Shown here: piece by piece, positions 1 through 6,699 of the stretch
Layout of the letters: every line of letters begins with the position of its first letter
Position numbering within the stretch: position 1 is the first letter of the stretch
Source: Nitrospirota bacterium
GTDB taxonomy: Bacteria; Patescibacteriota; Gracilibacteria; UBA1369; LOWO2-01-FULL-3
Assembly (NCBI GenBank): GCA_011682355.1
Contig: JAACEU010000020.1
Span: 1 to 7,719 of the forward strand
DNA length: 7,719 bases
Direction: 5' to 3'
Notes under the pieces: generated by a model
What the model was told of the DNA's origin: nothing
Database searches by the model: none
The model's input: only the letters and a program-made list of their open reading frames with translations
Program-made: the position numbers and the translations under genes

Positions 1-1126
1 TGATTTCCTCAGGAGATTTTACCGAATTATGCAAAAGCTCATATTTTCCCAACAAATGCGCATATTCTTCACTATCTTCCAAACTCAAAACCATTTTTCC
101 CTTCAAATACGCCTTAGCTTTCCTCAATTCCGCCTCATCCAATCCCTCGTCACGCAATTTTCTATACTCCTCAATTATCCCCTTAACTGCTTCATCCACA
201 CGTTTCAAATCCACTCCGGCATTCGTCACAAGCACGCCACCGTCAATATAATTATCAGTTGAAGTATGAATATAATAAGCAAGCCCTTTAGCTTCCCGAA
301 CACCCAAAAACATCCTACTGCTCATATTTCCACCCAAAATCACCGAAACCAATTTCAAAACCCAATGATCATCATGCGTCTCAGAATACCCCGGGAATCC
401 CACCGCAATATGCGCCTGTTCCGTTTGTTTATCTCTCAAATACACTTTCTCCCCGCCCAATCCCTTCAAACCTTCAAACTCATATGCCTTTTCCCCCTCC
501 TTCAACTTGAAATATTTCTGAACCATATCCACAGCATCATCATTCTCAATATTTCCAACAACCGCGATCACCACATTATCCGATGTATATAACTTTCCCT
601 TATAATCAACAAAATCCTTGTGCATCACTCCACGAATCAAATCCTTTGTCCCAATTTGATCCCATCCAAGCGGCTGGTCACCAAACACCAAATTCTCGAA
701 TTTCCACCCGATCTGATACATCGGAGTATCCTGATACATATTGTATTCCTCAAGTATCACACCTCGTTCCTTTTCTATTTCCTCTTGCGCAAATTTTGAA
801 TTAATCAACATGTCAGAAAGAACATCGCATGCGACAGCGGCATTCTCACTCGCAACTTTTACATAATATCCCGCATATTCCTTCCCCGTAAAAGCATTGA
901 ACTCTCCGCCCACATTATCAATCGCCTCGCTCACTTCCTTCGTATTCTTGTATTTTTCCGCACCCTTAAAGAACATATGTTCTAAAAAATGTGAAATACC
1001 ACGAATCTTTTGATCTTCGTATCGGCTACCGGCTCCAACCAAAACAAGCACCGTCACCGCCTTTGTGCCATCAAGTTTTTTGGTAATAACCCTCAGCCCG
1101 TTATCTAGTGTAGTCTTTTTAAACAT
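1..1126 (-). CDS. M16 family zinc metallopeptidase (insulinase/PqqL/processing-peptidase type), C-terminus cut by window edge
   Basis: The reverse strand reads open from the ATG at 1126-1124 to position 1, giving 375 codons; M16B-type proteins usually have about 410-430, so roughly 45 residues are missing. The N-terminus (MFKKTTLDNGLRVITKK) is typical of the family. The inverted zinc motif HxxEH is HFLEH at residues 46-50: His46 and His50 are zinc ligands and Glu49 is the catalytic base. The third ligand is probably Glu126 in ERGVILEEY. The second, inactive-like half carries the conserved GGNMSSRMF and REAKGLAYY (residues 265-285), which supply the Arg/Tyr substrate-binding pair. No signal peptide or membrane segment is seen, so it is probably cytoplasmic. 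Family members degrade or process peptides; the substrate here is unknown. It is divergently transcribed from the penicillin-binding protein gene. No ribosome binding site precedes the start, and the predicted transcript begins almost at the ATG. The family call is near certain, the specific role is not. Confidence 0.95.
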   Translation of the reverse strand, partial: MFKKTTLDNGLRVITKKLDGTKAVTVLVLVGAGSRYEDQKIRGISHFLEHMFFKGAEKYKNTKEVSEAIDNVGGEFNAFTGKEYAGYYVKVASENAAVACDVLSDMLINSKFAQEEIEKERGVILEEYNMYQDTPMYQIGWKFENLVFGDQPLGWDQIGTKDLIRGVMHKDFVDYKGKLYTSDNVVIAVVGNIENDDAVDMVQKYFKLKEGEKAYEFEGLKGLGGEKVYLRDKQTEQAHIAVGFPGYSETHDDHWVLKLVSVILGGNMSSRMFLGVREAKGLAYYIHTSTDNYIDGGVLVTNAGVDLKRVDEAVKGIIEEYRKLRDEGLDEAELRKAKAYLKGKMVLSLEDSEEYAHLLGKYELLHNSVKSPEEI

Positions 1127-1127
1127 C

Positions 1128-1143
1128 GACTAAAATTATATCA
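1128..1143 (-). promoter_or_regulatory. Extended -10 promoter for the M16 peptidase gene, nearly leaderless
   Basis: On the minus strand, TGaTATAAT occupies 1143 to 1135: a perfect -10 hexamer (1140-1135) with the TGn extension. The usual spacing puts transcription start near 1128, only about 2 nt before the ATG at 1126, so the message would be effectively leaderless. No good -35 is seen at 16-18 bp, which extended -10 promoters can tolerate. The start site is inferred, not measured. Confidence 0.6.
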
Positions 1144-1148
1144 CACTG

Positions 1149-1164
1149 TGCTATAATCCACACA
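1149..1164 (+). promoter_or_regulatory. Extended -10 promoter for the penicillin-binding protein gene
   Basis: The plus strand has TGcTATAAT at 1149-1157, a perfect -10 hexamer with the TGn extension. Transcription would start near 1164, leaving a leader of about 77 nt before the ATG at 1241. The -35 position (about 1129-1134) has no TTGACA-like sequence and instead overlaps the -10 region of the opposing promoter. The same nonamer recurs before the gene at 3567, which supports it as a genuine local promoter motif. Confidence 0.65.
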
Positions 1165-1167
1165 GCC

Positions 1168-1211
1168 CAAAGCGAAGCGTGGACAATATTAGCTTGACTG
1201 AGCAAAGCGAA
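1168..1211 (+). repeat. Paired 9-bp direct repeat (CAAAGCGAA) in the PBP leader
   Basis: CAAAGCGAA occurs at 1168-1176 and again at 1203-1211, 35 bp apart, in the predicted untranslated leader of the penicillin-binding protein gene. The first copy runs into GCGAAGC (1172-1178), which can close into a tiny GC-GAA-GC hairpin. A weak 5-bp AGCTT/AAGCT pairing (1191-1195 with 1231-1235) encloses the second copy. No known riboswitch or attenuator is recognised. It may be a binding site or chance. Confidence 0.35.
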
Positions 1212-1240
1212 AACATTATCCCAAAACCACAAGCTCCAAT

Positions 1241-3496
1241 ATGTACAAATCGAAACCACGAGTAGAAATAAATAAAATCACATTCCTAATTGTAGGAATG
1301 GCTTTTATCACAGCCATAATTTTGATCAAACTTTTCCAATTACAAATTCTGGATAATGACTATTATCAAGAAATAGCGGCAAGAGAACAATATGGATACA
1401 TAGAACTCCCGGCCCAAAGAGGTGAAATTATTATCACAGATTACCATTCCGGAGAAGAATTCCTAATCACCACAAATACAACACTCAATCTGCTCTACGC
1501 AGATCCGGCACTCATAAAAGATCCCCTATACATAGCAGACAAGCTCACTCCACTTCTTTTTGATCTCGAAGACGCAGCCGCAGCTGATTACGAAAGAACA
1601 AATGAACTTTCCGGAAACCTTTCACCAGACCTAACCGAAGAAGAAATTGCCGAACTCCTGAAACCACTCACAGACGAAGAACTGGAAAAACAATTCAAAC
1701 AAGAATTAACAGAAAAAATCAGCCAAAAACAAAGACAAGAAATTCTCCTCGCAACTGAAGTGGAGGAAGAAGATCTAATTAAATTACAAAACCTAAACAT
1801 CGGTGGGATCGAAGTAACAGAAGGTGCGGTTTACGCATACCCTCCACAAATTTCCAACACTAAATACGTGGCGGAATCAATAGCGGATTACGTAAAAATC
1901 CCAAGCGGTAAACTCACAAAGCTCCTAAAAGGAGAAAATAGATACGTAGTCCTTCAGAAAAAACTCGACATAGATATCTCGGATCAAATCAAAGAATTTT
2001 TCACAGAAGACGAAAAATGGAACGGATTGGGCATGACAGAAGAATATTTCCGTTATTATCCTGAAGGAACTCTGGCGGCCAGCATAATCGGTTATGTAAA
2101 CTCGGATAATGTCGGCCAATACGGGATCGAAAGCTCATTCAACACACAACTCCAAGGAATCACCGGAAAATTCCAAACAAAAAAAGACTCAGTCGGTCGA
2201 CAAATCACAGTCGGAGAAAGCATCCTCGAACCGGCAATCGACGGAGACGATATTGTCCTCACAATCGACAGATCAATCCAACTAAAAGTCGAGCAAATCC
2301 TCGAATACGCAGTCTGGGAATACCAAGCATTGAGCGGACAAGTAATAGTTATGAACCCAAAAACCGGAGCAATTATCGCAATGGCAAACGCACCGGGATT
2401 TGACCCAAACACATACGGAGATGTTTTTGAAAAAGAAAAAATCACATTCAGTCAGGAAGAAATGGAAAACCTTTATGAAAGCGAAATAGAAGGCCTTCTC
2501 ACATACTATACAAACCCAATCACGCTCGACAGCATCACAATTTTCAAAGAAAAAGATGACAACGGAAATATTGAATACTATAAATACAAAAACGACGTCG
2601 GTCCGGAGGTCTACCACAACAAAATTGTCTCGTGGCCATACGAACCCGGATCAGTATTCAAAACAATCGCAATGGCAATCGGCATCGACGACGGAGACAT
2701 TACCCCAAACACCACATACAATGACACAGGCCCAATCGGCGTGGATCTAAATGTATTCACAGGTGAATACGATTTCGAAATCAAAAACTCAGATGGCTAC
2801 TTTGGCCTCGTAAACATGACAACCGTCCTCGCAAAATCCCTAAACACCGGAATGACTTTCATATCAAAAAAAATCGGTCCCGCCCTTTTCTACAGCTACC
2901 TGGAAAAATTCGGATTCCTTGACCGAACCGACATTGAATTCGATTCGGAGGCATTAGGAAAAATCGAATATTTTGAAGACTGGACAGAATCAGAGCTCGC
3001 AACCCACGCCTTCGGACAAGGTATTACCGTCACAATGATCCAGCTCGCAAACGCATATTCCACAGTCGTAAACGGCGGTGTCCTGATGCAACCATACATA
3101 GTAGAAGAAGTCAGACATGATGACGAAACAATCACACAAACGGAACCATACGAAATAAGAAGAGTAATCTCGGAAGAAACTTCTGTAATAATGTCCGCGA
3201 TGCTGGTCAATTCAGTAGAAAACGGTGTAGCCGCACAAGCACAGGTAGAAGAACACTATGTCGGAGGAAAAACAGGAACATCCCAAACTTACAAATACGG
3301 CAAAGCCCTATCCGGAAATGGAACAACCATCACAAGCTTCGCGGGATATGGCCCTGTCGAAGACCCGCAATTCGTAATTCTCATAAAACTCGACCGACCC
3401 AAAGCCAACCAGTGGGGATCTCAAACAGCCGCTCCAACATTCAGCAAAATCGCCGACTACTTATTTGATTATTACAATATTCCTCCAGATAAATAA
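1241..3496 (+). CDS. ftsI: Class B penicillin-binding protein, FtsI-like peptidoglycan DD-transpeptidase
   Basis: This 751-residue protein cross-links peptidoglycan at the outer face of the membrane. A short cytoplasmic tail and one membrane helix (residues 13-33) lead into the PBP dimerisation domain (RGEI at 60-63; about 60-330) and the transpeptidase domain (about 335-745). All three active-site motifs are present: SVFK in EPGSVFKT (nucleophile Ser471, Lys474), SLN (Ser533, Asn535) and KTG (677-679). The ending APTFSKIADYLFDYYNIPP matches FtsI/PbpB-type C-termini. It lacks a glycosyltransferase domain (class B) and PASTA repeats. It is about 160 residues longer than E. coli FtsI because of an acidic stretch around 105-185 and about 50 extra residues between NAPGFDPN (383-390) and the active serine. 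No Shine-Dalgarno sequence precedes the ATG, and the gene is not in a visible division/cell-wall cluster. A PBP2/MrdA-type elongation role is the main alternative, so the symbol is less sure than the family. Confidence 0.93.
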   Translation: MYKSKPRVEINKITFLIVGMAFITAIILIKLFQLQILDNDYYQEIAAREQYGYIELPAQRGEIIITDYHSGEEFLITTNTTLNLLYADPALIKDPLYIADKLTPLLFDLEDAAAADYERTNELSGNLSPDLTEEEIAELLKPLTDEELEKQFKQELTEKISQKQRQEILLATEVEEEDLIKLQNLNIGGIEVTEGAVYAYPPQISNTKYVAESIADYVKIPSGKLTKLLKGENRYVVLQKKLDIDISDQIKEFFTEDEKWNGLGMTEEYFRYYPEGTLAASIIGYVNSDNVGQYGIESSFNTQLQGITGKFQTKKDSVGRQITVGESILEPAIDGDDIVLTIDRSIQLKVEQILEYAVWEYQALSGQVIVMNPKTGAIIAMANAPGFDPNTYGDVFEKEKITFSQEEMENLYESEIEGLLTYYTNPITLDSITIFKEKDDNGNIEYYKYKNDVGPEVYHNKIVSWPYEPGSVFKTIAMAIGIDDGDITPNTTYNDTGPIGVDLNVFTGEYDFEIKNSDGYFGLVNMTTVLAKSLNTGMTFISKKIGPALFYSYLEKFGFLDRTDIEFDSEALGKIEYFEDWTESELATHAFGQGITVTMIQLANAYSTVVNGGVLMQPYIVEEVRHDDETITQTEPYEIRRVISEETSVIMSAMLVNSVENGVAAQAQVEEHYVGGKTGTSQTYKYGKALSGNGTTITSFAGYGPVEDPQFVILIKLDRPKANQWGSQTAAPTFSKIADYLFDYYNIPPDK

Positions 3497-3516
3497 AACT
3501 TTTCACGCTCCCAACA

Positions 3517-3552
3517 TTGCTAATCTCCCTTATAAATGCTATAATTTGAAGA
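3517..3552 (+). promoter_or_regulatory. Promoter for the hypothetical gene at 3567
   Basis: TTGCTA (3517-3522, 4 of 6 to consensus) lies exactly 17 bp before a perfect TATAAT (3540-3545), which carries a TGc extension at 3537-3539. Transcription should start near 3552, leaving a leader of about 15 nt without a Shine-Dalgarno sequence. The promoter fills the gap after the PBP stop codon at 3496, so the next gene need not be co-transcribed with the PBP. No terminator hairpin is visible in the gap. Confidence 0.7.
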
Positions 3553-3566
3553 TTAATTTTGAATAT

Positions 3567-4037
3567 ATGTCCGAAGCAAGCAGTGGAAAAACAGATATTG
3601 GTCTGGCGGTAAAAGGGCTTGTCACAAACAATCCCGAAAAAGTTGCCATTGGTACCATGGGAGGAAAGCCCTCTCCAATAGACAAATTTATTAATGAATC
3701 CAGAGAACTGCAAGAACAAGATCCGGAAAGTGTAATCTCAAAAGTCAAAAATAACGTAATAAAAGCTCTAAAAACCCCTACAACTCTAGCCAAAGGAGTG
3801 CTAGACACGGTACACGGAGCTACAAAAGTAATCACACTGCAAATAAACAAAGCTATTCAACAAACAGTAAATCTGGGAGCCGTAGCTTTGGCCGTTCCGG
3901 TTACACTATGGGAAGTAGGAACATCTTATCCAAAAGCAGCCATTAAAAAAATCACAAACGCTACGCACACAGCCATAGACAAAGTTTTCGGACTTTTGCC
4001 CACAAACGAACCACAACCTACCTCCTCTCAGTCCTAA
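3567..4037 (+). CDS. Hypothetical 156-residue protein, function unknown
   Basis: I do not recognise this family. The ATG at 3567 is chosen over an in-frame ATG at 3465 because the earlier one lies inside the PBP gene and upstream of the promoter at 3517-3545. The protein starts MSEASSGKTDIGLAVKG, has a charged segment with likely helices (about 38-70), then a lysine- and alanine-rich part. Residues 103-118 (NLGAVALAVPVTLWEVG region) form its only clearly hydrophobic stretch, too short and polar-flanked to be a confident membrane helix. The tail (145-156) is rich in Pro, Ser, Thr and Gln and is probably disordered. No signal peptide, cysteine or catalytic motif is seen. Codon use resembles the neighbouring plus-strand genes. 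A good promoter and consistent codon use argue that it is real. It could be a small membrane-associated or structural protein, but that is only a guess. Confidence 0.7.
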   Translation: MSEASSGKTDIGLAVKGLVTNNPEKVAIGTMGGKPSPIDKFINESRELQEQDPESVISKVKNNVIKALKTPTTLAKGVLDTVHGATKVITLQINKAIQQTVNLGAVALAVPVTLWEVGTSYPKAAIKKITNATHTAIDKVFGLLPTNEPQPTSSQS

Positions 4038-4040
4038 TTT

Positions 4041-6554
4041 TTAATCAGCCAATTCCACTTCAGCCGTTTCATCCAAACTATCCATTTCGTTTGCCTGAAC
4101 CAGTGAGTCGGACATTGTATAATAATAATCTCCGATGTACACAATTCTTTCTACATCTTTGTTATCTCCATAATAATAGTAATAATCGAAATCATCACCC
4201 AATTCACTCTCTTCATAATGTGAAATTGTTCCTTTCAAACTAAATCCATCCTCAACACTCACTTCATAAACATAAGCACCTTGGAATGTGTAATCTCCAT
4301 AAACCCAATTATCAATATCCAAATCATCTTTCACAGACTGAGGAATTTCAGCCAGCAATACAGGGAACGCCATTATCCCCTTGTCTCCATCCCACAAAAG
4401 CGCTTTGTGATTGTACAAAAGCTCACTTGTAGTTCCTCTATCACCAATAACCTCCTTATACAGTTCCACAGGATTATTCACATCAGTCACGTCAAACATA
4501 GACATCTTCATTCCCTGGAACCAAGACCATCCGGTTTCCGCAATCACATCAGCACTCGCAGTATCCAGCCCAAATCCGATAATGTGATTCTCATCCAACG
4601 GATGCAAATAATCACTCACACCCGGAATATGAAGTTCTCCAAGAAGTTTCGGCGCATCCGCAACACTCAAATCAATCACAAATAACGGATCAATTTGTTC
4701 AAAAGTAACCATATAAAGTCGATCTCCAATAAATCTTGTTGAATAAATAGTCTCGCCCGGAGCTAATCCCTCCAAGCTTCCAACTCTCTCCAATTCTCCA
4801 TCAAGCACATAAACATTATTCGAAGAATCATCCCACCATCCTTTTGTGGTAGCAATTCGGAAATATTCCCCATCCTCGTCCATTGAAAATTGATTCAAAA
4901 CAGTTCCGGGAACAGTCCCAACTCCTTGATAATCAATATTTTCATTATCAAGTCCAAATTTGTGAATATAAGTTTCTTCCGAATTTCCACTTTCTTCATA
5001 CCACCAATTATAATTGTATCTTGGCTCAGCGATATACATATTTTCTGTTGAAGCATAAACAGTTCCATAAGCCCCAATCACCACTTCTTCCTCGATCTCC
5101 GCATCAGGATCATCCACAGGAATCGCGGCCAAAATTGTGTAATCAGTCACATCAACAGTCCCGGGCATATATTTCACCTCTCCACAACCAACCAATCCAT
5201 CAACATCGCCGGCCTGCCCCGCCTCGGCGGCGGTCGCAGAATCTTCCACCAATGGCACCAAATCCTTTGGCATCCAGTCATCACCTTCCCATGGAATATA
5301 ATAATTATATTGGTTAGCCACCAAATAAACCGTGTCATTAATCTTTCTGGAAGTATTGTAACTTCCCTCAAAAGTAACCCTCCTCAAAACTTCCAAATCA
5401 GATTTATCCGAAATATCAACTATATAAACAGCAGTCGCGGAAGTCCCATAATAAGAATCGTAACCTCTATCAAATTCATAAGTGTATGTTGTTCCAATTA
5501 CAACCAATCGATCTCCGTCCACATACATTTCGTATGGATAAAAGGCCGAATCCTCAAAATCCACAGATCCAATTTCTTCCATCGCAGAAGGCGGATAAGC
5601 TTTTACAATTCGGACATCAGATCCCTTTACCAAATAAATATATTCTCCATCTGTCTTCAGAATATCCGCTTCATCTACACCTTCAACCTGAACATTGGTT
5701 TCTGAATAATCATCAGAACCTCCACCGACTAACGCATTTTGACCGGAATCCGCAGATTCCTCGACGGCCATAGGCGCAGCAGACTTCGCAAGTTCACCCT
5801 CAAACGCAATATCCATATCTGCAGATTCCGTAATCATCACATCATCATAATATCTATTATTATAAGAATTATCTTCAAAATAATTTGCCAACTCTACACA
5901 AGACTCAAACTCCATCAATTCAGCACCTTCCTCCACCGCAGGCTCTCCAGCTTGGATATTTTCAAAAGTGTTTGAAACTTTGTAAGTTCTTTCCGTATCA
6001 ATCCTCCAAATCATTTCAGCCATTTCCCCTCTCAAAACATCATGATCAAAACCGTTAATTTCAGCCGGAATAGAATCATTTTCCTCCAACGCCAAAACAT
6101 AAGGCGAAAACCATTCCTGATTGTCATCCACAAGTTCCATTCCCAAAACATTCGTAACAATCTTACTCGCTTCCGCAAAATTTATATCATTTCCGGGTCT
6201 GAAAGTTCCATCAGCATACCCATCCACAAATCCAAGATCTGTCGCGGCACAAATATACGGCGCATACCACTCATCCTCCACATCCGTGTAACAATTTTCC
6301 CCTTCAAGATCATAATCCGTAACTTCCATCACAATTTTCAAAAATTCCGCACGATTGATATTGCTATCAATCCCATAAGTTCCATCACTGTATCCGACAA
6401 CAACACCTTCGTTACGTAGATAATCTATCGCTTTGAAAGTAGTGTCCCACTCTCCCACATCTGAAAAGCTCGACACTTCAGCTGCGGAAAAAGCTGTAGT
6501 AGAAAAGGTCAGTGCTCCTATGATCAGAGCAACAAGCAAGTTTTTGATCTTCAT
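4041..6554 (-). CDS. Secreted SLH-domain protein with C-terminal COG4880/PF09826-type beta-propeller
   Basis: The 837-residue product begins with a signal peptide (KIKN, then a hydrophobic core to about 17, likely cut after AFS or AFSA near 23-24). Three S-layer homology domains follow at about 30-78, 89-138 and 147-185, with NRAE (67-70), GYADGTFRPG (112-121) and LRGE (174-177) as landmarks. SLH triplets usually bind cell-wall-linked polysaccharide. After an acidic, Ala/Gly/Ser-rich linker, YSETNVQVEGVDEADILKTDG (from residue 283) is the hallmark opening of the secreted propeller family distantly related to WD40; the rest to the C-terminus fits its tyrosine-rich blades. No enzyme motif is seen, so the role is probably structural, adhesive or binding at the surface. 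The ATG at 6554 is preferred over an upstream in-frame TTG at 6587 because it starts directly at the signal peptide. No clear promoter or Shine-Dalgarno sequence was found. Confidence 0.9.
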   Translation of the reverse strand: MKIKNLLVALIIGALTFSTTAFSAAEVSSFSDVGEWDTTFKAIDYLRNEGVVVGYSDGTYGIDSNINRAEFLKIVMEVTDYDLEGENCYTDVEDEWYAPYICAATDLGFVDGYADGTFRPGNDINFAEASKIVTNVLGMELVDDNQEWFSPYVLALEENDSIPAEINGFDHDVLRGEMAEMIWRIDTERTYKVSNTFENIQAGEPAVEEGAELMEFESCVELANYFEDNSYNNRYYDDVMITESADMDIAFEGELAKSAAPMAVEESADSGQNALVGGGSDDYSETNVQVEGVDEADILKTDGEYIYLVKGSDVRIVKAYPPSAMEEIGSVDFEDSAFYPYEMYVDGDRLVVIGTTYTYEFDRGYDSYYGTSATAVYIVDISDKSDLEVLRRVTFEGSYNTSRKINDTVYLVANQYNYYIPWEGDDWMPKDLVPLVEDSATAAEAGQAGDVDGLVGCGEVKYMPGTVDVTDYTILAAIPVDDPDAEIEEEVVIGAYGTVYASTENMYIAEPRYNYNWWYEESGNSEETYIHKFGLDNENIDYQGVGTVPGTVLNQFSMDEDGEYFRIATTKGWWDDSSNNVYVLDGELERVGSLEGLAPGETIYSTRFIGDRLYMVTFEQIDPLFVIDLSVADAPKLLGELHIPGVSDYLHPLDENHIIGFGLDTASADVIAETGWSWFQGMKMSMFDVTDVNNPVELYKEVIGDRGTTSELLYNHKALLWDGDKGIMAFPVLLAEIPQSVKDDLDIDNWVYGDYTFQGAYVYEVSVEDGFSLKGTISHYEESELGDDFDYYYYYGDNKDVERIVYIGDYYYTMSDSLVQANEMDSLDETAEVELAD

Positions 6555-6639
6555 ATCTAATATGGTTAAAGATTTGTTAAAGCGCAAAATACAAAACGAA
6601 TCGTACCAAATATCGTTACTTCGCGTCCACGCTCATCCA

Positions 6640-6675
6640 TTGACAATTCAGCCATTTTGCAATAAATTTTAAGCC
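6640..6675 (+). promoter_or_regulatory. Promoter for the Rrf2-sufC operon
   Basis: A perfect TTGACA -35 at 6640-6645 is followed, after 17 bp, by TAAATT at 6663-6668 (4 of 6 to TATAAT). The predicted start near 6675 leaves a leader of about 25 nt before the ATG at 6700. The weak -10 beside a perfect -35 would suit a promoter controlled by a regulator. The -10 assignment is the less certain part. Confidence 0.5.
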
Positions 6676-6699
6676 TTAGTTAATTCAGACCAAATTAGT
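6645..6699 (+). repeat. Short direct repeats around the Rrf2 promoter, possible operator half-sites
   Basis: AATTCAG occurs at 6645-6651, just after the -35, and at 6682-6688, just after the predicted start. TTAGT occurs at 6676-6680 and 6695-6699. Rrf2 regulators of Fe-S genes often repress their own operons, so sites here would make sense, but the repeats are short, not clearly palindromic, and do not match the IscR type 1 consensus. This is a weak call. Confidence 0.2.

Noticed and set aside
1..1126. Several plus-strand open frames across 29-804
   Set aside because: They lie antisense to the M16 peptidase, whose reverse-strand translation shows intact conserved motifs throughout; their products are low-complexity and match nothing.
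1194..1219. TTGACT at 1194-1199 as a second -35 for the PBP gene
   Set aside because: The best -10-like sequence (CATTAT at 1214-1219) is only 14 bp away and matches 4 of 6; the extended -10 at 1149-1157 is far better.
3465..3566. 34-residue N-terminal extension of the hypothetical protein from an ATG at 3465
   Set aside because: It overlaps the end of the PBP gene and includes the promoter for the downstream ATG at 3567; its sequence does not resemble the rest of the protein.
4150..4200. Trinucleotide repeat near the end of the propeller gene
   Set aside because: The run encodes only five consecutive tyrosines with mixed TAT/TAC codons in a tyrosine-rich region; it is too short for a phase-variable repeat and would not shift the frame.
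4281..6419. Plus-strand open frames opposite the SLH-propeller gene
   Set aside because: They are antisense shadows with His/Ile/Arg-rich composition and no recognisable domains.
6555..6587. TTG start at 6587 for the SLH-propeller protein
   Set aside because: It would add 11 residues in front of a well-formed signal peptide that already begins with an ATG at 6554.
6676..6699. IscR type 1 operator before the Rrf2 gene
   Set aside because: The sequence has no inverted symmetry and does not fit the GACT/AGTC half-site pattern; only short direct repeats are present.
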